From NCBI GenBank assembly GCA_027009605.1, contig JALVCY010000013.1, positions 1-18,735 of the forward strand: a stretch of DNA of 18,735 bases, read 5' to 3'. The position numbers were made by a program, and so were the translations under genes. This document shows, piece after piece, positions 6,794 to 14,450 of the stretch (position 1 is the stretch's first letter; each line of letters opens with the position of its first letter). The stretch is from Saprospiraceae bacterium (GTDB taxonomy: Bacteria; Bacteroidota; Bacteroidia; Chitinophagales; Saprospiraceae). The notes below the pieces were generated by a model. That model was not told the DNA's origin. It did not search any database and was given only the letters and a program-made list of their open reading frames with translations.

Positions 6794-8050
6794 ATGATAT
6801 TAGCAATAGCCCTTTTAATGTTAGTTTTGTCGGCCATCTTCTCCGGTTCTGAGATAGCCTTTGTGTCCGCATCCAAACTAAAAATAGAACTAAAGAAGAA
6901 GGATGGCTCCTTCCGGGGAAAGGTGATTGATCGGTTTTATGAGAATCCGGCGGAGTTTATTGGTGCCTTATTAGTCGGAAATAATGTTGTTTTGGTCATA
7001 TTTACGTATATGATGAAGCAATTATTGGATCCGATACTGTCCAAATATATTCATACAGAGTTTTTGGTCTTTTTTCTAGTTTCCTTGATTTTGACAATAA
7101 TTGTTTTGATTTTTGGAGAGTTTTTGCCGAAGACCATTTTTCGGTTACAGGCGGATCGCTTGCTGTTTATGTTGGCGATTCCTTTGCGATTTTTTCGTGG
7201 ATTATTTTTGTTGCCGAGTAAGTTTATGAATTGGATTACCCGCTTCGTCCTGACCAAAGTGCTAAAAATGCCGGAGAAACGAGAAATGGATGTTTTTACC
7301 CGGAATGATTTGGAGTATTTGGTCAAGTTTGGGGATGGAGGCCATCAAGAAGAGAATGTGCAGCAGGAAATGTTTGAAAATGCCCTCTATCTGAAAGATG
7401 TGAAGGTGAAGGAAGTGATGATTCCACGTACCGAAATAGCTTATATCGATAAAGGGACAACAGAAAAAGAATTGGTCGAAGCGTTTAAATCTACGGGCTT
7501 TTCACGGCTCTTGGTGGTAGAAGAAAATTTGGATGATGTCATCGGATATGTTCATCACATCAAGCTAATGGAAAATTTTGAAACCGCCGCAGATATTACC
7601 TTGCCGATTGTCATAGTCCCGGAGGCCTTGCGTGTCCATGATTTGTTGAATAAGTTGATTTTGCGTAAGCAGGCCATTGCTTGTGTGGTGGATGAGTTTG
7701 GTTCGGTGGCCGGATTGGTCACCTTAGAAGATGTTTTGGAAGAAATATTTGGAGAAATCGAAGACGAACACGATGAAGAAGAATTAGTCGGCAAACAAAT
7801 CTCCGAAAATGAATTTGTCTTCTCCGGCCGGATGGATATTGACAAAATCAATAAGCTGTTTAGTGTTATCAAGATTCCGGAAGGAGACTATAATACACTT
7901 TCGGGGTATTTGGTAACGAGCTTGCACCGAATTCCTGAGCAAGGGGAAGAGATAGAATTGGGGCAAAACCGGTTCTTAATTGAGCAAGTGAGTGACAAAA
8001 AGATTGAGCGGGTTCGAGTTATTGTGGAGCCCGAAGTAGCAAATGAATAG
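6794..8050 (+). CDS. CorC/HlyC-family membrane protein (CNNM domain, CBS pair, transporter-associated domain)
   Basis: A 418-aa inner-membrane protein. Residues 1-150 form the CNNM (DUF21) membrane domain with four hydrophobic segments (about 1-22, 57-78, 87-112, 122-145) and family motifs SGSEIAF (18-24) and GEFLPKT (around 110). A cytoplasmic CBS pair follows at about 200-325, with VMIPRTEI and the VDEFGSVAGLVTLEDVLEEI segment. The C-terminal CorC_HlyC domain (about 335-413) ends in an IERVRVIVEP strand. Relatives have been linked to magnesium/cobalt efflux or transport; the old 'hemolysin' name does not imply a toxin. GldE of gliding bacteria belongs to the same family, but no gldD neighbour is seen, so I do not assign gldE. 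It lies 47 bp before the patatin gene, which suggests one operon. ATG 6794 is preferred over Met-9 because the later start would cut the first membrane segment. Confidence 0.9.
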   Translation: MILAIALLMLVLSAIFSGSEIAFVSASKLKIELKKKDGSFRGKVIDRFYENPAEFIGALLVGNNVVLVIFTYMMKQLLDPILSKYIHTEFLVFFLVSLILTIIVLIFGEFLPKTIFRLQADRLLFMLAIPLRFFRGLFLLPSKFMNWITRFVLTKVLKMPEKREMDVFTRNDLEYLVKFGDGGHQEENVQQEMFENALYLKDVKVKEVMIPRTEIAYIDKGTTEKELVEAFKSTGFSRLLVVEENLDDVIGYVHHIKLMENFETAADITLPIVIVPEALRVHDLLNKLILRKQAIACVVDEFGSVAGLVTLEDVLEEIFGEIEDEHDEEELVGKQISENEFVFSGRMDIDKINKLFSVIKIPEGDYNTLSGYLVTSLHRIPEQGEEIELGQNRFLIEQVSDKKIERVRVIVEPEVANE

Positions 8051-8097
8051 GTGGGGCCTGCCTCAACCCTCGATAACCCTTAGCCCTAAGACCAAAA

Positions 8098-10335
8098 ATG
8101 ATTAGCTTTCGTTCCATATATTATTCTTTTCCGGTACAACTGGTGATTCTACAATTTAGGAATCACTTTTTGTTCTTGATGATATGGTTCTTGATTATTG
8201 GCTCAATTATGGGCTGGGTGGGGGCTTCTTTTGGGGTGAGTTATTTGTTTTTGACACCGGAATATGTGGGGCAAGTTTCTGCGTTGAATTATTTTATTGT
8301 GGGTTTAGCCTTCGGAGCTTTTTTATTTTCTTGGAATTTGTCGATCTATTTGCTGAGTGCGTATCGGTTTCCATTTTTGGCGACCATGAGCCGGCCTTTC
8401 CTGAAGTTTTGTATTAATAATGGGGTGCTGCCGCTTTTTATGATAGTGGTTTATGCCTACCAAATACTTCATTTTTATCATGGGCAAATTGCCGTAGGCA
8501 AGGCGCTATTTTATGTATTTAGTTTGTTGGCGGGAATTACGGTCTTTGTCTTTGCTTTGATTTTTTATTTTCGGTTGACCAATAAAGATATTTTTAGTTT
8601 TCTGAAAGCCAAAAGAACAACACCTGATATGACCCCGCCCATCATGGGGGCACAGCGATTGAATAAGACCGATTTTTATCGAATCAAAAAGCGTAGCTGG
8701 CGGGTAGATACTTTTATTAATGAAAAATTCAAGTGGCGTTTGGTCCGGGGAATCGGACATTACGATATTAAAATATTGATGAAGGTCTTTCGACAAAATC
8801 ACATCAATGTTTTGGTTGTACAATTGCTGACGATATTGCTGTTGATGGGGCTGGGTCTGAAGATGGAGAATAAGTATTTTCGGATACCGACGGCGGCCAG
8901 TTTGTTGATTTTAGGGAGTGTATTGGTCTCTATGATTGGGGCGATTGGATTTTGGTTTAAGCGCTGGACGGTGATTGTATGGATTCTTATTTTGTTGGTT
9001 TTGAATAATATTACCAAATATGATTTTTTTAATTTGAATTGCAAAGCCTACGGTCTTGATTATCAAGGCTATACATGCGATTACAATAGTTTTGAACTAG
9101 ATATTATCACCCGGGATTCTGTCGTGAATGCCGACCGGCAAGAAGCCCTAAAAATATTGAATAATTGGCGAGCTAAATTTCCCCGCAAGGGCAAAAAACC
9201 TAAGCTACTTTTGGTCTCTGCCAGTGGCGGCGGCCTGAAAGCCGGTCTTTGGACAATGCAAGTCTTACAGACCTTAGACAAAAAAACAAAGGAACAATTT
9301 TTTGAACATACCGGCCTGATAACGGGAGCGTCGGGGGGTATGTTGGGAGCGGCTTATTATCGGGAGTTAATGTTGCGCAAACGAATGGGCGCCCCACTCA
9401 ATCCACAGTCCCCAAAGTATCGGGACAATGCCGCCAAAGATTTATTAAACTCCATCTATTTTTCTATAGTCACAAATGATATTTTTATTCCCATGGTGAC
9501 GGCTCGCCGAAACGGTAAAGTCCATCGTAGAGACCGGGGGTATATGTTCGAGTTACAATTTAATGAGAACACCGATAGCATTTTAGAAAAGCCATTGGCG
9601 GCTTATCGAGAACCGGAAGAAAAAGCCATTATTCCAAGGATTATTTTATCTCCTACTGTGGTGAATGACGGGCGCCGGCTCATTATTTCTCCATTTTTTT
9701 CGTCTTACATGATGACGTCTAATTTTGAGCAATATCACAAGGGGGGGATTAGTCTGGATGCGATTGATTTTCGGCATTTATTTAAAAATAATCAGGCCGA
9801 TAGTCTTAATTTTGTCTCTGCCTTACGGATGAATGCGACCTATCCGATTGTATTGCCTTCGGTCAATTTGCCGTCCAATCCTTCTATAGAAATAGCGGAT
9901 GCGGGTTTTAGAGATAATCTAGGCAAGTCCACGTCCATTCGTTTTGTAAGCAATTTTGCGGATTGGATAAAGGCCAATACCTCCGGTGTCGTTTTGGTGC
10001 AAATAGCCGGCTGGGAAAAATTCAATGATAAACCCAAGAAGACTACAGATTCGGGTTGGATTTCGTCTTTATTTAAGCCTTTCGGAATATTGGCTGATAT
10101 TTCTCTGTTGCAGGACTATGATAGCGACCTGAATTTTGGCTTATTGTCCAAAGCCATTGGCAGTGATTATATTGATTTAGTCCGGTTTGAATATGTCCCT
10201 TCCGAAGTCCATAGGCGTGCCAGTATGAGTTTTCACCTGACGGAAATGGAAAAGGAAGATATTATCCAATCTATTCATAATCCCACCAACTTGAAGGCCC
10301 AAGAGAAGTTGCTAAAGCTGTTGGGAGATGATTAG
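8098..10335 (+). CDS. Polytopic membrane protein with a patatin-like lipase domain
   Basis: A 745-aa protein. The N-terminal ~310 residues carry about seven hydrophobic segments in two groups (about 24-50, 60-88, 106-126, 133-158; then 236-254, 264-284, 288-306). A patatin-like acyl hydrolase domain follows. Visible catalytic features are the oxyanion loop SGGGLKAG (about 374-381), the nucleophile elbow GASGG with its Ser near residue 412, and the dyad aspartate in ADAGFRDN (Asp about 601). The family normally has D-G-G or D-G-A; D-A-G is a small deviation. It probably hydrolyses phospholipid or another acyl ester at the membrane; substrate and topology are unknown. It is 47 bp downstream of corC, so the pair is probably co-transcribed and may share an envelope-maintenance role (inference). 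Its stop codon abuts the repeat array that starts at 10336. Confidence 0.85.
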   Translation: MISFRSIYYSFPVQLVILQFRNHFLFLMIWFLIIGSIMGWVGASFGVSYLFLTPEYVGQVSALNYFIVGLAFGAFLFSWNLSIYLLSAYRFPFLATMSRPFLKFCINNGVLPLFMIVVYAYQILHFYHGQIAVGKALFYVFSLLAGITVFVFALIFYFRLTNKDIFSFLKAKRTTPDMTPPIMGAQRLNKTDFYRIKKRSWRVDTFINEKFKWRLVRGIGHYDIKILMKVFRQNHINVLVVQLLTILLLMGLGLKMENKYFRIPTAASLLILGSVLVSMIGAIGFWFKRWTVIVWILILLVLNNITKYDFFNLNCKAYGLDYQGYTCDYNSFELDIITRDSVVNADRQEALKILNNWRAKFPRKGKKPKLLLVSASGGGLKAGLWTMQVLQTLDKKTKEQFFEHTGLITGASGGMLGAAYYRELMLRKRMGAPLNPQSPKYRDNAAKDLLNSIYFSIVTNDIFIPMVTARRNGKVHRRDRGYMFELQFNENTDSILEKPLAAYREPEEKAIIPRIILSPTVVNDGRRLIISPFFSSYMMTSNFEQYHKGGISLDAIDFRHLFKNNQADSLNFVSALRMNATYPIVLPSVNLPSNPSIEIADAGFRDNLGKSTSIRFVSNFADWIKANTSGVVLVQIAGWEKFNDKPKKTTDSGWISSLFKPFGILADISLLQDYDSDLNFGLLSKAIGSDYIDLVRFEYVPSEVHRRASMSFHLTEMEKEDIIQSIHNPTNLKAQEKLLKLLGDD

Positions 10336-10520
10336 CGGTATAACGGTGTAACGGTGTAACGGTGTAACGGTATAACGGTATAACGGTATAACGGTGTAAC
10401 GGGAAGGCAGGAAAGAAATCTTACTCCTTGAACGCCGAAGGCATTGAACGCCCGAAGGGCAAATTGAACGTGCGAAGCACAAATTGAACGCCGAAGGCAC
10501 TTGAACGCTGCAGGCATCAG
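10336..10520 (-). repeat. Composite array: TAACGGTR tandem repeat plus mini-hairpin words (right arm)
   Basis: About eight units of an 8-bp repeat (TAACGGTA/TAACGGTG) run from the patatin stop codon to about 10401. After a short spacer come evenly spaced words, each TTGAAC plus a perfect hairpin: GCCGAAGGC (10434-10442), GCCCGAAGGGC (10450-10460), GTGCGAAGCAC (10470-10480), GCCGAAGGC (10490-10498), then GCTGCAGGC (10507-10515). On the minus strand it has the same block order as 5355-5512. It fills the junction of two converging genes and may act on both 3' ends. Confidence 0.88.
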
Positions 10521-10523
10521 CCA

Positions 10524-10838
10524 TCAAAAATCCCAAAGATCATCCGTCTCAGACCGGTATTTATCCCGGGAAGCCTGTTTCTCTTTTTGTCTTTGGATGA
10601 TGAGCCGGGCAATGGCTAGAGCCGGTTTGGGGTCATTGGCGAGTAGGTGGTGTATGGTTTCTTCCTTGACATCCATCCGGTACATGGCAGCAAAAAAGAA
10701 TTCCAGGCGGTGAGCCAGCAAATCTTCCACTCTAGCTGCGAGCATTTCTTCTAATTCCTTTTCGGTAATCGTGTCGAGTGTGTCTATCTCGAAGGAATTG
10801 ATTATCAGGCTTTTAGTATGGTTTTTTAATTTTTGCAT
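10524..10838 (-). CDS. Small unknown protein downstream of the GH3 gene
   Basis: A 104-aa protein that I do not recognise. It is predicted mainly helical and soluble: a basic N-terminus (MQKLKNHTKSL), an acidic helix with TEKELEEMLAARVEDLLAHR, then FFFAAMYRMDVKEE, and a basic helix with ALAIARLIIQRQKEKQASRDKYR before an acidic tail ending DLWDF. There is no signal peptide or zinc motif. The ATG at 10838 lies 22 nt after the GH3 stop codon, so the two are probably co-transcribed. A TTG at 10859 could extend it by seven residues, but the ATG is preferred. Frame length, gene-like composition and tight spacing support a real gene; the function is unknown. Confidence 0.7.
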   Translation of the reverse strand: MQKLKNHTKSLIINSFEIDTLDTITEKELEEMLAARVEDLLAHRLEFFFAAMYRMDVKEETIHHLLANDPKPALAIARLIIQRQKEKQASRDKYRSETDDLWDF

Positions 10839-10860
10839 AAAGTGGTTTTGGTGCTGCAAT

Positions 10861-12405
10861 TCAATGCTTCACAAAGTCCAAGATAGCATCCACAAATTCG
10901 CGTGAATTAGATAAGCGCGGCACTTTATTTTGATTGCCGATTTTATCTCTGGATTTCATCCATTGGAAGAAAGTATTTTTGGGGACTTCCGTCAAGGCCA
11001 AACGCTCTAGCGCCATTCCTTTAAATCTTTTGGCTTCATAATCGGTATTTATTTTTTGGAGATTTAGGTCTAGTTTTTCGGCGAAAGCTTCGATGTCGTT
11101 GGGGCGCTGTTCAAATTCTATGACCCAATGATGGCCTCCCTTTTCTTTGGAAGTAAAAAACCGGGGGCCGACCGTATATTCAGCGATAGAAGCATGAAAT
11201 TCTTGGCAAGTAGCGCTCAAGGCTTGTTCGGCATTGTGCACCATTAATTCTTCTCCAAATACGTTGATATATTGCTTAGTCCTTCCGGAAATAATAATCT
11301 TATAGGGTCGAATCGAAGTAAACCGAACCGTATCGCCCAAGTGATAACGCCATAAACCGGCATTGGTAGAAATAATCATCGCATAGTCTTGGCCTAATTC
11401 TACATCTTCAATGGGCAAAACAATAGGATTGCTACTTCCATACTCAGATAAAGGCATAAATTCATAGAAAATACCATTGTCGAGCAGCAAAAGCATGTCC
11501 TGTTGCTGAAAATCATTTTGTACGGCAAAGAAGCCTTCCGAGGCATTATAAATCTCCAAATAATTAAAACTTTGGCTGGGGATTAGGGCTTCAAATTGCT
11601 TGCGATAGGGCGCAAAGCCGACGCCTCCATGAAAATAGCCTTGTAAATTAGGCCAAAGCTCCAACAGATGATCCTTGCCGGAAATCTCTAATATGCGACG
11701 AAATAAGATCAAATTCCAAGTCGGTACTCCGCCAAACATCCCGACATCGTCTCTTTGAGCTAATAATTGTGCTGTTTTCTCGATTTTTTCTTCCCAACTG
11801 GGGGTTAGAGCCACTTCCATACTGGGTTCATAAAAGGCACGTCCCAAGGCGGGCATATTATCAATCATAAGTGCCGATATGTCTCCGATTTTGGCATTGG
11901 GATATTCTTCATAATAGGTTAGACTGCCCGGCAAAATGAGATTTTTGTACAAGAAAATCGTCGCATTTTGCAATAATTGATAAAAGAGCACCACCGAATC
12001 CCAGCTCCCTTGGATATGGCAGTCGTCAAAATTGACCTTGGAGACCGGAATAAACTTGCTTTTATCGTTGGTCGTGCCCGAAGATTTGGCAAAGTGCGTG
12101 GTCACACCCGGCCATAGCACATTGGCTTCTCCAAGCATCATGCGTTGGATAAAAGGGAATAAGTCTTCGTAAGTTTGCAAAGGGACACGCTGGGTAAAGT
12201 CTTGATACGATTGGATGCTGCCATAGCCGTGGGTGCGCCCCCAAGTGGTGTGGGCGGCTTGCTCTATCAGGTCGTCTCTGACCATCTGTTGCACCTGTGC
12301 CGGGTGCTCCATAAATTGCGTAATGCGTTTAAACCGATAGTTGAGATACGATCGGACTAAGGAATTGACAATTTTTTTGGACTTTTTTAATTTAGTTCGT
12401 CCCAT
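10861..12405 (-). CDS. GH3 auxin-responsive promoter family protein
   Basis: A 514-aa member of the GH3 fold of the adenylate-forming enzymes. Visible family motifs are the ATP-binding loop SSGTTNDKSKFIPVS (about residues 111-125), YNASEGFFA in the middle, and YHLGDTVRFT followed by IIISGRTKQYINVFGEE near the start of the C-terminal lobe. Plant GH3 enzymes adenylate carboxylic acids such as auxin and couple them to amino acids; the bacterial members' substrates are mostly unknown. The frame stays open to a TTG at 12522, but 12405 is the better start: it gives the usual family length, the upstream residues look unlike a GH3 N-terminus, and a well-formed TAnnTTTG promoter lies inside the apparent extension. 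It heads a probable two-gene unit with the 104-aa protein. The region just upstream is the 3' end of the protease gene. Confidence 0.88.
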   Translation of the reverse strand: MGRTKLKKSKKIVNSLVRSYLNYRFKRITQFMEHPAQVQQMVRDDLIEQAAHTTWGRTHGYGSIQSYQDFTQRVPLQTYEDLFPFIQRMMLGEANVLWPGVTTHFAKSSGTTNDKSKFIPVSKVNFDDCHIQGSWDSVVLFYQLLQNATIFLYKNLILPGSLTYYEEYPNAKIGDISALMIDNMPALGRAFYEPSMEVALTPSWEEKIEKTAQLLAQRDDVGMFGGVPTWNLILFRRILEISGKDHLLELWPNLQGYFHGGVGFAPYRKQFEALIPSQSFNYLEIYNASEGFFAVQNDFQQQDMLLLLDNGIFYEFMPLSEYGSSNPIVLPIEDVELGQDYAMIISTNAGLWRYHLGDTVRFTSIRPYKIIISGRTKQYINVFGEELMVHNAEQALSATCQEFHASIAEYTVGPRFFTSKEKGGHHWVIEFEQRPNDIEAFAEKLDLNLQKINTDYEAKRFKGMALERLALTEVPKNTFFQWMKSRDKIGNQNKVPRLSNSREFVDAILDFVKH

Positions 12406-12435
12406 GGATGTCTTGAGAATTTCTTTAGGCAAAAA

Positions 12436-12499
12436 GACCTTTCGGCCAAATGAAACATTGCTAGGCTCAAAAGTAAGAAAATTGGGGCTTATTACCCAA
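12436..12499 (-). promoter_or_regulatory. GH3 promoter and leader hairpin
   Basis: On the minus strand a TTG (12499-12497) is followed after 21 nt by TACTTTTG (12475-12468), a perfect TAnnTTTG element at a standard Bacteroidota spacing. The predicted leader is about 55 nt and contains GGCC-GAAA-GGTC (12447-12436), a 4-bp stem with one G-U pair and a GNRA-type loop. The promoter places the start of translation at 12405 rather than 12522. Confidence 0.7.
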
Positions 12500-12522
12500 T
12501 GGTTGCGACATTTTTTATCCAA

Positions 12523-14031
12523 TTAATAGACCATGACTTTTTGTCGCAAGACCGGATGTCCCTTTATATGGAGCACCAAATAGTAAAGGCCGCGTTGGCA
12601 TTTTTCCGAAAGGAATAACTCATAATCTAATGAACCGGCACGCAACTGTTGGGTCTGGACTACCTGGCCGGAAACGCTGACCAACGATAAGTCGGCATCA
12701 CTAGACAATGGGTGCTGCCCGGTTAGGTGAAGTGATGTGCCTTGTTGGACGAAAGTCGGCCCAACTTGCCACCGCTCACCGGCCTGCTCAAAGATGGCGA
12801 CCATCTCGTCTGCCGTAAATTTCCCTCTTTTACTGAGTGGAGAGCAGAAGGAATATTTGTTGAAAGGCTGTACCTGCCAATAATAATTGTGTTTTTCTAA
12901 ATCAGTGAGCAAAAAAGTGGTGTCGGTTATTAAGGTATCCACAAATGGATAGGCCATGGTGAAAGACTTAGAAACCACCAAATGATAAGTAGCCGGCGTC
13001 CCTGCACTAGCCCAGACCAATTGCGTATGTGTTTTATCTGTAATGGCCTCATAAGCCGGAGACAGAAGAGGTGTTTGTTGGTCGGAAAGTTGGGGATAAG
13101 GCGTTTGATTGTATAGATAATTGGGTTTTTCGTCTAGGATATAGCTTCTCATAGCGGCAATTTGCTGCGGCGAAAACTTACTCTGACAATCGTCATAAGA
13201 ATAGGACATGAACAGCTCTCCGCTGGTCTGGAAGGTCGCCCCGGTAGGATCCACTTCCGTAAAACCATTGGTGTTGTCGGCGGTACAAGGCCATCGATCA
13301 CTCAAATAGTCGGGTGGGGTGTCACAAAATCCATCGGCTGCAATTTCACAGTTGCTGCCATCTACCAATTCGGTGAAAGCCGTGTCAATAATCAAAGTGT
13401 CCAAAATCAAGGTATCTTGAAAATAGGTATAATCGTAAGTCAATTTTACCGGAGCGGTATCGCCGGCCATATATTCGGTGCCTTCCCAGCCCAAAAAAGG
13501 GTGGGGCAGGGTAAAGTCATGACCGACTTCATGCGCCCAAGTATGGGATTGTCCGGTACAACTTTCATTCAGAGCGATACTTGCATAAGGAAGATTATAG
13601 CCGCAGGCGTCAGCGGCATCATCCACAAAATAACAGTTGAGCGTGTTTTCTACATCATTTTCAAACATCATCTGCGCTCCCTCCACGACTGTTGAATGGT
13701 GATTGTAAGCCGTATTGTCGATATAATCTATAGGACTTTCTAGGAAGAATTGGATATTCGCTTGCGCAAAATCGGCATTTAATTGGCATAAACTGGTCAA
13801 TAAACGATCTATCGGGTAGTGACTGGTGCCGTCGTCATTCCCCAACAAATGAATGGTTAAAGGGATATAAAGAATGGTATCTTCTTCCGGTTGGGCATAA
13901 TGCTCCGGATGGCGCTGGTAAAGGGTCAACCACTTGGATTTGACGGGAGGGGTCGCGCAAGGTTGGAGTTGGGCTTGCGCCAAAAAAGGGAAAAGGAAAA
14001 AAGTTAGCAAGAGCCATTTTGCGTGTATCAT
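12523..14031 (-). CDS. Secreted M43-like metalloprotease with T9SS type A sorting domain
   Basis: A 502-aa secreted protein. The signal peptide is MIHAKWLLLTFFLFPFLAQA, with cleavage at about residue 20. The zinc-binding segment HEVGHDFTLPH (His167, Glu168, His171, His177) matches the HExxHxxxxxH frame of metzincins of family M43. The M43-specific region GFCDTPPDY (about 234-242) and a Met-turn segment LFMSYSYDDC followed by KFSPQQIAAM (Met275 onward) agree. The usual glycine of HExxHxxG is Thr174, so activity is likely but not certain. A fibronectin-III-like domain follows (about 325-410). The last ~75 residues form a type A T9SS sorting domain (Por-secretion tail) ending GLYYLVLHIKGHPVLRQKVMVY-like strands. 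It is probably exported by T9SS for extracellular protein degradation or processing. The promoter is weak: only TATCTTAG, one mismatch, is seen upstream. Confidence 0.85.
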   Translation of the reverse strand: MIHAKWLLLTFFLFPFLAQAQLQPCATPPVKSKWLTLYQRHPEHYAQPEEDTILYIPLTIHLLGNDDGTSHYPIDRLLTSLCQLNADFAQANIQFFLESPIDYIDNTAYNHHSTVVEGAQMMFENDVENTLNCYFVDDAADACGYNLPYASIALNESCTGQSHTWAHEVGHDFTLPHPFLGWEGTEYMAGDTAPVKLTYDYTYFQDTLILDTLIIDTAFTELVDGSNCEIAADGFCDTPPDYLSDRWPCTADNTNGFTEVDPTGATFQTSGELFMSYSYDDCQSKFSPQQIAAMRSYILDEKPNYLYNQTPYPQLSDQQTPLLSPAYEAITDKTHTQLVWASAGTPATYHLVVSKSFTMAYPFVDTLITDTTFLLTDLEKHNYYWQVQPFNKYSFCSPLSKRGKFTADEMVAIFEQAGERWQVGPTFVQQGTSLHLTGQHPLSSDADLSLVSVSGQVVQTQQLRAGSLDYELFLSEKCQRGLYYLVLHIKGHPVLRQKVMVY

Positions 14032-14127
14032 CGGTCAATGTTTTTTTGAATAGACGCTAAGATAGGGAATTTTTTTTATTGGTTGGCTTTGAGGGGGAGG
14101 CTTTATCCACTTTGTTATTCGTTATTG
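14032..14127. other. Spacer upstream of the protease gene
   Basis: AT-rich leader region of the minus-strand protease gene, containing a one-mismatch -7 candidate TATCTTAG on the minus strand. No gene is seen. The dispersed repeat begins after it. Confidence 0.4.
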
Positions 14128-14360
14128 GGTCTTTGGTCTTTGGGGCGCGCCGGTGGCGCTTTTGGTCTTTGGCTTCGGCAGTGGTTTGCTTTTGGTTTTA
14201 TTGCCGGATGTTTATTTTTGTGGTTGAGGAGGTTGAGAGAGTTGATTCGTTGCGCTAGTTGAAGAAGTTGATTCGCTCGCAAGCTTCGCTTTCCCGATGG
14301 CTATCGTGGATACGGACTTCATTAGATGAATTGCTTTGCCGGTTGAGAAAGTTGATGTTT
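14128..14360 (+). repeat. Dispersed intergenic repeat, GTTGA/GCTTCGC words, copy 4
   Basis: Matches 3983-4245 in the same orientation, starting with TTTGGTCTTTGGGGCGC, then a GTGGTTTG stretch, TTTTTGTGGTTGAG, GTTGATTCGTTGCGCTAG words and a variant core at 14290-14321 in which CGAT-GGCT-ATCG replaces CGAT-TACT-ATCG, keeping the 4-bp stem while the loop changes. GCTTCGC occurs at 14283-14289. It lies beyond the 3' end of the large secreted-protein gene. Confidence 0.72.
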
Positions 14361-14389
14361 TCTTGGGCTGACGATTCATTTCCAAGAAT

Positions 14390-14424
14390 AAAAAAAGAGC
14401 CACTCCGAAAGACGAAATGGCTCT
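14390..14424 (-). terminator. Rho-independent terminator of the large secreted-protein gene
   Basis: On the minus strand, AGAGCCATTTCG pairs with CGGAGTGGCTCT around the loop TCTTT, giving a 12-bp stem with two wobble pairs. The stem is followed directly by a run of seven T. It starts 27 nt past the stop codon at 14451, a good position for termination of that gene. Confidence 0.88.
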
Positions 14425-14450
14425 AAAATTGATGAAAAATTCTAGTACGG

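Noticed and set aside
6794..8050. Hemolysin toxin
   Set aside because: The name is historical; the CNNM, CBS and CorC_HlyC domains point to an ion-related membrane protein.
12406..12522. 39-residue N-terminal extension of the GH3 protein from a TTG
   Set aside because: It would begin upstream of the best promoter in the area, is unlike GH3 N-termini, and makes the protein longer than usual.
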